This document shows, in pieces, positions 19,501 to 27,021 of a stretch of 64,000 nucleotides of DNA. This DNA is from Sediminibacterium ginsengisoli (GTDB taxonomy: Bacteria > Bacteroidota > Bacteroidia > Chitinophagales > Chitinophagaceae), in NCBI GenBank assembly GCA_945865545.1, contig CAMBEQ010000012.1, positions 1 through 64,000 of the forward strand. The letters run 5' to 3'. Within the stretch, counting starts at the first letter, position 1, and each line of letters begins with the position of its first letter. The position numbers and the translations under genes were made by a program. The notes beneath the pieces are model-generated. The model did not search any database. It saw only the letters and a list, made by a program, of their open reading frames with translations, and was not told where the DNA came from.

Positions 19501-19884
19501 GAAGGAGAGACTATTCAGTTGTTAATCAATGAAGTAGATATTATAGCTGAAGACATTCCAGGATGGAGTGTAGCGGTAAAAAATTCACTTACCCTGGCCT
19601 TGGATATTACCATTAGCCCTGAATTATTAATGGAAGGGAACGCGCGCGAGCTGGTTAATAGGGTACAAAACATCCGAAAAGAGAGCAATTTTGACTTAAC
19701 GGATAAAATTTTGCTTGAAATTGAGGATAATACAGAGTTGAAAAAATCTATTATTCAATTTTCGGATTATATTTGCCGCGAAATTCTTGCACATCAAATA
19801 GACTGGGTTCCTTCCATCAAAGAAGGAGTTCTTGTTGAGATAAATGAGCACCAAATACGTATTTCAGTTAGACAAAAAGGATAA
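16531..19884 (+). CDS. ileS: isoleucyl-tRNA synthetase, type 2-like
   Basis: Charges tRNA-Ile. The 1117-residue length, KMSKR loop (664-668) and no zinc-binding C-terminal CxxC pairs point to the IleRS2 form, the class associated with natural mupirocin tolerance. The HIGH-equivalent is GIHH at 57-60, with Gly and His exchanged relative to the usual HxGH. The CP1 editing domain lies between about 190 and 400. It ends 2 bases before the DksA-like gene, so the two are probably cotranscribed. ATG 16531 is chosen; the N-terminus NNKYPELNGLNLP suits the family. Confidence 0.95.
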   Translation: MNNKYPELNGLNLPAIEAEILAAWKSEQAFEQSVTLREGQKPFVFYEGPPSANGMPGIHHVISRTLKDMMCRYKTMQGFQVKRKGGWDTHGLPVELGVEKELGITKEDIGKKISVEEYNKKCREAVLRYKKEWDDITNKMGYWVDLNNPYITFENNYIETLWWILSTLYKKGYLYQSVSIQPYSPAAGTGLSSHELNQPGTYKDVKDTSAVAMFKALKNTDSQFLFDAVKGATVQSEEVFYMAWTTTPWTLPSNLGLTVGPNIEYVLVATYNPYTAVPVNVLLAKALVGKYFKEEGLTVEDFAEGDKIIPWKIIATCKGSQLNGLRYEQLMPFEANDPSTFEGDPFKIVLGDFVTTEDGTGIVHTSPAFGADDYKVGQKNNLGIITLVDREGKFIEGVGEFSGRFVKNYKDEKEYQDVNVDISVKLKKENRAFKVEKYEHNYPHCWRTDKPILYYPLDAWFIKTTAVKDRMVELNKTINWKPKSTGEGRFGNWLENMVDWNLSRSRYWGTPLPIWRTEDGTEEICIGSIDELTQAYTAAKDKGLNKEVNLKIIDGKLDVDLHKPFVDQIEILSASGQPMKRVSDLVDVWFDSGAMPYAQWHYPFENKDFIDKGQAFPADFICEGVDQTRGWFYTLHTLGVLLFDSVAYKAVMSNGLVLDKNGNKMSKRLGNVVNPFETIEKYGADATRWYLVTNASPWDNLKFDLAGIQEVQRKFFGTLYNTYQFFVLYANVDNFHFEQAPIPLKERPEIDRWIISSLNTLIQTVTNAMDDFEPTTAGRAIETFVDEHLSNWYVRLCRRRFWKGTYTEDKIAAYQTLYECIETITRLMAPIAPFFCDQVFRNLNSITKKHKVSSIHHVDFPKADSTKIDAALETRMQMAQDICSLVLSIRKKVNIKVRQPLQKILIPVLNPVMKKAIEQMEELILAEVNVKEINYITDTEGVISKKVKANFKILGAKLGTKMKQASTLIANLTQAQISSLEKDGSLPLVMEGETIQLLINEVDIIAEDIPGWSVAVKNSLTLALDITISPELLMEGNARELVNRVQNIRKESNFDLTDKILLEIEDNTELKKSIIQFSDYICREILAHQIDWVPSIKEGVLVEINEHQIRISVRQKG

Positions 19885-19886
19885 AT

Positions 19887-20855
19887 ATGGCTACAAAAAA
19901 ACCAGCTCCCAAAAAGGCAGCGCCTGCAAAAAAAGCAGCACCTGTTAAGAAGGCAGCTCCCAAAAAAGCAGCACCAGTTAAGAAGGCCGCTCCCAAAAAG
20001 GCAGCACCAGTTAAGAAGGTTGCTCCTAAAAAAGCAGCGCCTGTAAAGAAGGTTGCTCCTAAAAAAGCAGCGCCTGTTAAAAAGGTTGCTCCTAAAAAAG
20101 CAGTACCAGTTAAGAAGGCCGCTCCTAAAAAAGTAGCTCCTGTTAAAAAAGCGGTACCTGTTAAAACACCTATAAAAAAAGCCACTCCCATTAAAGCTCC
20201 TCTAAAAAAAGCAATTCCTGTAAAAGGAAATGTGAAACCAACTATACCTGGGAAAGCGCCAATCGTAGCAAAGCCAGTAGAAAAATATGTTCCACCTGCA
20301 AAACCAGTTCCAAAAATTCCAACGCCTCCTGTTAAGCCAGTGCGTAAAGTAGCAGAACCTATTAAAGACATAAAAGTTCCTAAAATTGGTGCAAAAAGTA
20401 GCGTGCCTTATCAACCTGGTTATGTACCCATGGAAAGAAGAAAGGAAGTAACAAGATCTACCGATACTTTAGTAAAATACTCTGATGCAGAATTAAAAGA
20501 ATTCAAAGAGCTAATTTCTAATAAATTAGAAGCAGCCAAAAAAGAGTTAGTTTATTTGCAAGGGCTAATTACTCGTAAAGATGAGTTAGGTGGAGATAAT
20601 GATGATGCAAGATACATGACCATGGAAGATGGTAGTATTAGCATGGAAAGAGAGCAATTGGGTCAAATGGCAAGCCGTCAAATTTCTTTTATTGACCATT
20701 TAGAAAAGGCATTAATGCGCATCGAAAATAAAACCTACGGAATTTGTAGAGTTACTGGACGTTTAATAGACAAAGCGCGTTTGCGTGCTGTACCTCATGC
20801 CACATTAAGCCTTGAAGCTAAATTGGGTTATGTTAGAAACAGCCATGATCAATAA
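19887..20855 (+). CDS. DksA/TraR-family protein with alanine/lysine/proline-rich N-terminal tail
   Basis: A 322-residue protein in two parts. Residues 1-140 are highly basic and low complexity, with an 11-residue unit of the form xAPKKAAPVKK repeated about six times (residues 23-88), resembling histone H1-like tails. Residues 185-322 are DksA-like: coiled-coil helices (YSDAELKEFKELI) and a C-terminal finger-like end (YGICRVTGRLI...LSLEAK). Only the first of the four DksA zinc cysteines remains, so zinc binding is unlikely. DksA-type proteins bind RNA polymerase in its secondary channel; the tail could bind nucleic acid or polyphosphate (inference). It follows ileS by 2 bases. Confidence 0.85.
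   Translation: MATKKPAPKKAAPAKKAAPVKKAAPKKAAPVKKAAPKKAAPVKKVAPKKAAPVKKVAPKKAAPVKKVAPKKAVPVKKAAPKKVAPVKKAVPVKTPIKKATPIKAPLKKAIPVKGNVKPTIPGKAPIVAKPVEKYVPPAKPVPKIPTPPVKPVRKVAEPIKDIKVPKIGAKSSVPYQPGYVPMERRKEVTRSTDTLVKYSDAELKEFKELISNKLEAAKKELVYLQGLITRKDELGGDNDDARYMTMEDGSISMEREQLGQMASRQISFIDHLEKALMRIENKTYGICRVTGRLIDKARLRAVPHATLSLEAKLGYVRNSHDQ
19953..20150 (+). repeat. in-frame 33-bp tandem repeats
   Basis: Six 33-bp units inside the DksA-like gene encode 11-residue repeats of the pattern xAPKKAAPVKK. Units differ by a few bases, and similar but more degenerate sequence continues on both sides (about 19899-20240). Confidence 0.9.
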
Positions 20856-20880
20856 GATGAATTATTAAGCTTCTTACTAT

Positions 20881-20915
20881 AAAAAAACCCTGATAATACT
20901 ATCGGGGTTTTTTGT
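20881..20915. terminator. bidirectional terminator between convergent genes
   Basis: A-run plus AAACCCTGATA and TATCGGGGTTT plus T-run form a stem with a short loop and one G-T or mismatch position. A/T runs on both sides let it serve both the DksA-like gene (plus) and the ABC exporter (minus). Confidence 0.85.
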
Positions 20916-20926
20916 AAGCTTTAATT

Positions 20927-20996
20927 ACATCAGCTTTTAGGGTCTTCTACACATCAGCTTTTTAGGGTTTTCTACACATCAGCTGCTTTCGCAGCT
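20927..20996. repeat. short tandem repeats and hairpin
   Basis: A 24-25 bp unit beginning ACATCAGCTTTTAGGG occurs at 20927-20950 and 20951-20975, then a partial third copy begins at 20976 and runs into a perfect hairpin AGCTGC-TTTC-GCAGCT (20981-20996) just beyond the exporter stop codon. Confidence 0.75.
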
Positions 20997-20998
20997 TC

Positions 20999-22819
20999 TT
21001 ATTTCACCTCCTGCATTTCGATCAATTTGCGATAGTAGCCATTTTGGGCAAGTAAGCTATCATGATTACCCCTTTCTACAATATCCCCTTTCTGTAATAC
21101 AATAATTTCGTCTGCATGTCTAATGGTAGATAGTCTATGGGCAATCACTATAGAGGTTCTATTTTGCATCATATTATTAATAGCTTCTTGTACTAATTTT
21201 TCACTTTCCGTATCAAGTGCCGAAGTAGCCTCATCTAAAATTAAAATGGGAGGATTTTTTAATACAGCACGTGCAATGGTTAAGCGTTGGCGTTCTCCAC
21301 CACTTAATTTACTACCTCTATCACCAATGATACTTTGAAAACCACCTTCTTTTTTTATAATAAAATCATAAGCGTTAGCAATTTTTGCAGCTTCTATAAT
21401 TTCTGCTTCGGAAGCATCTGGCTTACCCAATGCAATATTAGCAGCAATGGTATCATTGAATAAAATAGGTTCTTGCGTAACTATGCTTATCAAATTTCTT
21501 AAACTGTTTAAGCTGTACTCTTTAATATTTCTTCCGTCGATTAATAAATTACCTGCACTTACATCATGAAAACGAGGCACTAAATCGGCTAAAGTGCTTT
21601 TGCCTGCTCCAGAGGAACCAACCAATGCAACAGATTTTCCTTTTTTAATGGAAAGATTTATATTTTTTAAAATTGTCGTATCCTGGTATAAAAATTGAAC
21701 ATTATTAAATTCAATAGACTCTTTAAAGGATTCTAATACAATGGGGTTGGCTTTTTCTTCCACCGTTAATGGAGCTTCTAAAATTTCATTCAACCTGTCT
21801 AATGTGGCATTACCTCTTGTAACGTTGTAAGCAGCTTGGGATAAGGCTTTTGAAGGGTTGATGATTTGTGAAAATAAAGCTACGTAGGCGATAAACGAAC
21901 TGCCAGAAAGTATCTCACCACTTAAAACAAGTTTACCACCAAACCATAAAACGCCACATAATATAATTACCCCTAATGTTTCTGAAACAGGAGAAGCTAA
22001 ATCGCGACGGTTTAAAATTTTATTCTTGATGTTGAAAATTTCTTCCACTAAAGCAAAAAATTGTTTTTTAACACGACCTTCTGCATTAAAAGCTTTAATA
22101 ATTCTTAAGCCAGTTAAGGTTTCTTCCATTTGACTTAAAATCTCTCCCCATTTCACTTGTGCTTTATTAGTATGTTTTTTTAAACTTCTTCCAATGCGCC
22201 CTACAATCAAACCAGCCAGTGGTAATAATATAAAAACAAATAAAGTAAGCTTCACACTTATAATAAATAAGAAAATTAAAATGCCTAAAATATTTAGAGG
22301 TTCTTTAATTAAACCTTCTAAAGCACCAATGACTGAATTTTCTAATTCGGTAATATCATTGGACGACCTACTTAATATATCACCTTTGCGTTGTTCGGTA
22401 AAATAGCCAATAGGTAATTGTAATATTTTTTCATACAAGAGTCTGGAATATTTTCTGGTGACTGCGTTTCTAATGGGGGCCAAAAAATAGTAGGACAAAT
22501 AAAGAAAAATATTTTTAAGAAAAATGGTAATGATGATGGCTAAACAAATCCAACCTAATGCCTGTACTTTACCATGAGCAGCAATACTTTGTTGTAAAAA
22601 TCCATAGATGATGTCTTTAATATTACTTGTGTTGCCCAGTGCAGTAGTGGTGGGTGCGCTAGTTAATTCAGTACTGCCAAATATCAGATCCATAAAAGGC
22701 ATGAGCATACCCAAGGAAAACAAGCCAAACACGATAGATAGGGTAATAAATAGGCTATACCAACCCATATAGGCCTTGTATTCTCTAATATAACTTATGA
22801 TGCGAATAAATTTCTTCAT
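20999..22819 (-). CDS. MsbA-type ABC transporter (permease fused to ATPase)
   Basis: Half-transporter of 606 residues that would act as a homodimer. Six transmembrane helices fill residues 1-320. The nucleotide-binding domain has Walker A VGSSGAGKST, signature LSGGERQR and Walker B ILILDEATSALD. The lipid flippase MsbA is the closest named family; peptide or drug export is possible. The start is set at MKKFIRI (22819). An in-frame upstream Met at 22876 would add 19 residues running into the divergent rbfA promoter region. Confidence 0.88.
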   Translation of the reverse strand: MKKFIRIISYIREYKAYMGWYSLFITLSIVFGLFSLGMLMPFMDLIFGSTELTSAPTTTALGNTSNIKDIIYGFLQQSIAAHGKVQALGWICLAIIITIFLKNIFLYLSYYFLAPIRNAVTRKYSRLLYEKILQLPIGYFTEQRKGDILSRSSNDITELENSVIGALEGLIKEPLNILGILIFLFIISVKLTLFVFILLPLAGLIVGRIGRSLKKHTNKAQVKWGEILSQMEETLTGLRIIKAFNAEGRVKKQFFALVEEIFNIKNKILNRRDLASPVSETLGVIILCGVLWFGGKLVLSGEILSGSSFIAYVALFSQIINPSKALSQAAYNVTRGNATLDRLNEILEAPLTVEEKANPIVLESFKESIEFNNVQFLYQDTTILKNINLSIKKGKSVALVGSSGAGKSTLADLVPRFHDVSAGNLLIDGRNIKEYSLNSLRNLISIVTQEPILFNDTIAANIALGKPDASEAEIIEAAKIANAYDFIIKKEGGFQSIIGDRGSKLSGGERQRLTIARAVLKNPPILILDEATSALDTESEKLVQEAINNMMQNRTSIVIAHRLSTIRHADEIIVLQKGDIVERGNHDSLLAQNGYYRKLIEMQEVK

Positions 22820-22887
22820 ATTCAAAATTATTCCCGCAGAATAATCAGCAAAGTAACTAATTTTACAACGAATCAACGATTTTGATT

Positions 22888-23232
22888 ATGGAAGAAGGAA
22901 AAAGACAAAAACAGGTGGCTGGGGCCATTCAAACTGCCCTAAATGATATTTTTTTAAAATTAGGGCTTACCAATTTACAAGGGGGCATGATTTCTATATC
23001 TTCTGTAAAAGTGACGCCCGATTTGTTGGAGGCAAGAATTTATATAAGTCTTTTTCAAGTAAAGGATAGTGAAGCTTGCTTTAAAAAAATACAAACACAG
23101 GCATGGGAAATCAAAAAGCACCTTTCTGATACCATGAAGCACCAATTAAGGCGTATTCCTGTATTGCATTTTTATTTAGACGATACCTTGGATTATGTTT
23201 TTAAAATGGATGAGATTCTAAAAAATTTGTAA
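22888..23232 (+). CDS. rbfA: ribosome-binding factor A
   Basis: Binds the 30S subunit late in its maturation. The 114-residue KH-like protein begins MEEGKRQKQVAGAIQTALNDI, with a conserved-type C-terminus RRIPVLHFYLDDTLDYVFKMDEIL. ATG 22888 is preferred over TTG 22882. Divergent from the ABC exporter; its stop codon abuts the start of the next gene with no gap. Confidence 0.93.
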   Translation: MEEGKRQKQVAGAIQTALNDIFLKLGLTNLQGGMISISSVKVTPDLLEARIYISLFQVKDSEACFKKIQTQAWEIKKHLSDTMKHQLRRIPVLHFYLDDTLDYVFKMDEILKNL

Positions 23233-24447
23233 GTGCATTTTTTATTTGCTTGGCGTTATTTCAGAGGTAAATATGCTTTTCAAGCAATACAAATTATTGC
23301 ATGGGTAAGTGTATTTGCTATTGCCATAGGTACCGCAGCACTTATTTTAATACTAAGTGTATCCAATGGATTTACTGAGATTGTAAAAGGTTTGTATTCG
23401 GATTTTTATGCAGATGTGCGTATTACACCCGTACAGGGAAAATTTTTCACATTGTCGGACAGTACCTATCAATTGGTTGGGAAAATAGAAGGAGTAAAAG
23501 CGGTAAGTAAAGTAGTTGAAAACAGAGCTTTAATTGTGAAGGATAATTTTCAAGCGGTCGTGATGGTTAAAGGAGTGGATTCCACTTATGGATCTATTAA
23601 CAATATTCAATCTCATTTAAGAAGAGGTAAATACGAAGTGGGCAATGAGCAAAATCCTCAATTAGTTATTGGTATTGGTATCGAACAAAAGTTAGGATTA
23701 TTTCAAAGCTTAATTGGAGATACTGTTCAATTGTTTGCAGTGAATAGATCGGGGAAATCCATAACCAGCCTCAATCAATTAAACACCTTAAATGCGGTGG
23801 AGGCGGGCGCTTTTTCGGTACAGCAAGAGTTCGACGATCAATACGTATTTACCAATTATGCTTTTGCTCAATATTTATTTGATTTAGCGCCCCAACAAGT
23901 TTCTGCTATAGAGCTTAAGGTAAATCCATCAGCAGAAGGACAGGTGATGGAAAAATTAAAAAATAGTTTTGGTCCAGCATTTCAAATCAAAAATAAATTT
24001 CAACAAAATATTGATTTGTATAAAATAATGCAAATGGAAAAGTGGATTATTTTTTCCATACTAGCATTAATCATGATGGTCGCTTCTTTTAACTTAGTAG
24101 GGGCATTGACTATGTTGGTTTTAGAAAAGCAAAAAGACATTCATGTGCTACATGCCATGGGTGCAAAGCCTTGGGATATTCAAAAAATATTTTTATTACT
24201 GTCTGGCATTATGGCTTTTATGGGTGCCTTTATTGGCGGAGGTTTAGCCAGTTTATTTTGCTGGCTACAAAATACATTCCACTTTATTAAATTAGGAGGC
24301 AATTCTTTTGTCATAGATTACTATCCAGTAAAGCCAATGTTGGTAGATTATATAGCCATTATGCTATTAGTAATTGTAATTGCTTTATTAGCGGGATGGT
24401 TACCAGCACGAAGAGCAGCCGATAGATTATTCGAAAAAATTAATTAG
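23233..24447 (+). CDS. LolC/E-type ABC transporter permease
   Basis: FtsX-superfamily permease of 404 residues: one N-terminal helix (about 20-50), a large periplasmic domain (about 50-265), and three C-terminal helices. The pattern RYFRGK...ISVFAIAIGTAALILILSVSNGF is typical of LolC/LolE, which release outer-membrane lipoproteins from the inner membrane. It starts at GTG 23233 directly after the rbfA stop, indicating translational coupling. No LolD ATPase is adjacent, but the MsbA-type gene should not be taken for it. Confidence 0.85.
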   Translation: MHFLFAWRYFRGKYAFQAIQIIAWVSVFAIAIGTAALILILSVSNGFTEIVKGLYSDFYADVRITPVQGKFFTLSDSTYQLVGKIEGVKAVSKVVENRALIVKDNFQAVVMVKGVDSTYGSINNIQSHLRRGKYEVGNEQNPQLVIGIGIEQKLGLFQSLIGDTVQLFAVNRSGKSITSLNQLNTLNAVEAGAFSVQQEFDDQYVFTNYAFAQYLFDLAPQQVSAIELKVNPSAEGQVMEKLKNSFGPAFQIKNKFQQNIDLYKIMQMEKWIIFSILALIMMVASFNLVGALTMLVLEKQKDIHVLHAMGAKPWDIQKIFLLLSGIMAFMGAFIGGGLASLFCWLQNTFHFIKLGGNSFVIDYYPVKPMLVDYIAIMLLVIVIALLAGWLPARRAADRLFEKIN

Positions 24448-24463
24448 ACCCGCGTAGAAAAAA

Positions 24464-25303
24464 TCAATAATCACCCAATGTCTCTTCTAGTTGGCCTAAT
24501 GCTTTAGCCAATTGCTCATCGTTAGGGGCAATGCCATGCCATTCGTGACTACCTTCCATAAAGTCAACCCCTTTGCCCATTTCTGTTTTCATTAAAATAC
24601 AAATAGGCTTTCCTTTTCCTGTTAATGATTTTGCTTTTGCAAGAGTTTCAACAATATTGTCCATGTTGTGACCATCCATATGTAAAACGGTCCAATGAAA
24701 TGCGTTAAATTTTTCTTCTAAACTATCTAATGATAAAACCTTACTTAATGGTCCGTCAATTTGTTGACCATTTACATCTACGGTAGCGATTAAATTGTCT
24801 ACTTTATTATGTGCTGCAAACATAATGGCTTCCCAAATTTGACCTTCTTGTAATTCGCCATCACCATGTAAGCAATAAACAGTACGGTCGTCTTTATTGT
24901 ATTTTTTGGTAAGTGCTGCACCAATGGCAACGCTCATGCCTTGACCTAAGGAGCCACTTGCAATACGTATGCCTGGTAAATGATCGTGTGTGGTAGGATG
25001 TCCTTGTAAACGAGAGTTTATTTGTCTAAAAGTGGCTAATTCTTTTATATCAAAATACCCCGACCTAGCTAAAACAGAATAGAAAACAGGAGATATATGA
25101 CCATTGGATAAAAAGAAAAGGTCTTCATTTTTGCCGTCCATTGAAAAGTTGGTATCAATTTTCATCACTTTAAAATAAAGTGCAGTTAGAAAATCGGTGC
25201 AACCCAAAGAGCCACCTGGGTGACCACTTTGTTGAGCATGAACCATTCTTACAATGTCTCTTCTAATTTGAGAGGCAATTTTAGTTAAATCGGTGATAGC
25301 CAT
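24464..25303 (-). CDS. transketolase, N-terminal subunit
   Basis: The thiamine-diphosphate-binding half of transketolase (pentose phosphate pathway). At 279 residues it corresponds only to the N-terminal domain. Visible motifs: QQSGHPGGSLG near 25 and the ThDP/metal motif HGDGELQEGQ near 140. The start is at ATG 25303 (MAITDLTKIA), with TATCTTTG at 25326-25333 on the minus strand just upstream; an in-frame extension to 25435 would overlap frr. Split transketolases normally have the C-terminal subunit next door, and here it is not present in the window. Confidence 0.9.
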   Translation of the reverse strand: MAITDLTKIASQIRRDIVRMVHAQQSGHPGGSLGCTDFLTALYFKVMKIDTNFSMDGKNEDLFFLSNGHISPVFYSVLARSGYFDIKELATFRQINSRLQGHPTTHDHLPGIRIASGSLGQGMSVAIGAALTKKYNKDDRTVYCLHGDGELQEGQIWEAIMFAAHNKVDNLIATVDVNGQQIDGPLSKVLSLDSLEEKFNAFHWTVLHMDGHNMDNIVETLAKAKSLTGKGKPICILMKTEMGKGVDFMEGSHEWHGIAPNDEQLAKALGQLEETLGDY

Positions 25304-25385
25304 AATAGTATAATAATATTGGTTGCAAAGATAGAATTCATAGTCTAAATAGCATCGAAAATGTAGTAAAAACCTAAAAAAAGAC

Positions 25386-25417
25386 TTGCGCTCAATTCCA
25401 TGATTTGCGTAGCTTTG
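25386..25417 (+). promoter_or_regulatory. promoter of frr
   Basis: TTG at 25386-25388, 21-base gap, then TAGCTTTG at 25410-25417, matching both Bacteroidota elements. The start codon at 25438 is 20 bases further on. Confidence 0.6.
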
Positions 25418-25437
25418 AAGACTCAAATAATTCAACT

Positions 25438-26001
25438 ATGTCAGAAGAGTTAAAGAAAATTACCATTAATGCCGAAAATGGCATGAAAAAGGCGATCAAT
25501 CATTTAGAAATAGAGATTTCTAAGATAAGGGCTGGCAAAGCCTCTCCTTCCATCTTAGAAGGGATCAATGTAGATTATTATGGCACACCTACACCGGTGA
25601 GTCAGGTAGGCAATGTACAAATATTAGATAGCAGAACTATAAGTATTCAACCTTGGGAAAAAAACATGTTGGCACTTATTGAAAGAGCTATTATGGCTGC
25701 TAATATTGGTATAACACCTCAGAATGATGGGGTACAAATAAGATTGTTCACCCCTCCTTTAACCGAAGAGCGACGCAAGGAATTGGTTAAAAAAGCAAGT
25801 GCAGAAGGGGAGTTAAGCAAGGTTTCTATTCGCAATATTAGACGTGATCACATTGAACAAGTGAAGAAATTACAAAAAGATGGAGCCAGTTTGGATATTT
25901 GTAAAGGAGCTGAAGATGAGATTCAACTAATAACAGACAAGCATATTGGCCTAGTAGAAAAACATTTAGAGTCCAAGGAAAAAGAAATAATGACTATTTA
26001 A
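25438..26001 (+). CDS. frr: ribosome recycling factor
   Basis: Splits post-termination ribosomes together with EF-G. Full length at 187 residues with family sequence KIRAGKASPSILEGI, YGTPTPVSQVGNV and the C-terminal helix LQKDGASLDICKGAEDEIQ. ATG 25438 gives the standard N-terminus and fits the promoter. It is not next to pyrH or tsf here. It is divergent from the transketolase subunit. Confidence 0.96.
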   Translation: MSEELKKITINAENGMKKAINHLEIEISKIRAGKASPSILEGINVDYYGTPTPVSQVGNVQILDSRTISIQPWEKNMLALIERAIMAANIGITPQNDGVQIRLFTPPLTEERRKELVKKASAEGELSKVSIRNIRRDHIEQVKKLQKDGASLDICKGAEDEIQLITDKHIGLVEKHLESKEKEIMTI

Positions 26002-26030
26002 GGGAAGTATTTCAAAACACATTAATATAA

Positions 26031-26067
26031 AATAAGCCCTGACACTTTATTGTTGTTGGGGCTTATT
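26031..26067. terminator. inverted repeat overlapping the 3' end of the EamA gene
   Basis: AATAAGCCC (26031-26039) pairs with GGGCTTATT (26059-26067). The right arm lies inside the last codons of the minus-strand EamA gene. A likely shared terminator for frr and that gene, although the T tract is short. Confidence 0.5.
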
Positions 26068-26922
26068 TACAATATAGACGCCTGCTAAAATAATAAGTAA
26101 ACTGCCTACTTGTAGTATAGAAATAGTTTCTCCAAAATAAATTCCCCAGGCGATAGCAACAATTGGAATCCCATAGGTAACCATAGAGGCAAAAACAATA
26201 CTCGATTTCTTTAGGAGCATATAAAAAAGAATAGCGGAGATAGAAGTGCCCACTATACCTAAGCAAATACTACTCAAGGAAGCGTAGAGGATAGAGGGGT
26301 TATTAAAATTTAAATCAAAATAGCCGGTATTGTAAAGAAGAAGAAAGCTAGGTAAAATTAAAAAAGCAAAGGCAACTGATGCGATATCTAAGGCGCGAAT
26401 ATTTTGTAAAAATTTTCCGACCATATTTACATTTAACCCATATAAAAAAGTGGCTAGCAACACTAATGATGCATAAGATAAATTTTCAAAGCTAATATTT
26501 TTACCAGAAGCTAAGAGTAAACAAAGTCCTATAAATCCCACTAAAACCCCTGTTAATTTTTTTTGATTTGAAGGGATCTTGAAAAAAAATAAACCTACAA
26601 GAATGGTGAATAAAGGAGTAAGTGAATTTAAAATTCCTGCCAGTCCGCTATCAATTTTTGTTTCAGCAATGCAAAAAAGATAGGCAGGTATAAAATTGCC
26701 AATGATACCAGAGATAATTACTAAACCCATTTTTTCTTTGGGTATTTTTTTAAAAGCCCTAAAAGCAAAAGGCAATAAAACAAGGCCCGCAAACAGCATG
26801 CGCACCGAAGCTACTTGATAGGGGGAAAGCTGTTTAAGCCCTTCTTTCATTAAAATAAAGGAGCTGCCCCAAACAACCGATAAAATGCCAAACAAGAGCC
26901 AATTGAAGAACTTATTGTTCAC
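26047..26922 (-). CDS. EamA-family (drug/metabolite) transporter
   Basis: Inner-membrane protein of 291 residues with ten hydrophobic helices in two EamA repeats; the first begins VVWGSSFILMKEGL and the second has ILFYMLLKKSSIVFASMV. Family members export amino acids, nucleotides or drugs; the substrate cannot be told. Isolated gene converging with frr. Confidence 0.85.
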   Translation of the reverse strand: MNNKFFNWLLFGILSVVWGSSFILMKEGLKQLSPYQVASVRMLFAGLVLLPFAFRAFKKIPKEKMGLVIISGIIGNFIPAYLFCIAETKIDSGLAGILNSLTPLFTILVGLFFFKIPSNQKKLTGVLVGFIGLCLLLASGKNISFENLSYASLVLLATFLYGLNVNMVGKFLQNIRALDIASVAFAFLILPSFLLLYNTGYFDLNFNNPSILYASLSSICLGIVGTSISAILFYMLLKKSSIVFASMVTYGIPIVAIAWGIYFGETISILQVGSLLIILAGVYIVNKPQQQ

Positions 26923-27021
26923 GCGCTAAATTTTGGGTAAAGATGCTTGATTTTTAATAAAAGTGGATAAATACTTGCTCAATTGGCCTTAAATTAATCC
27001 TGATTCCTTTTCTTTGTGGGA

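Noticed and set aside
19868-20371. Long antisense frame opposite the lysine/alanine repeats
   Set aside because: It is the mirror of a repetitive AAA/GCN-rich coding region, giving a low-complexity Gly/Ala/Phe product with no start context.
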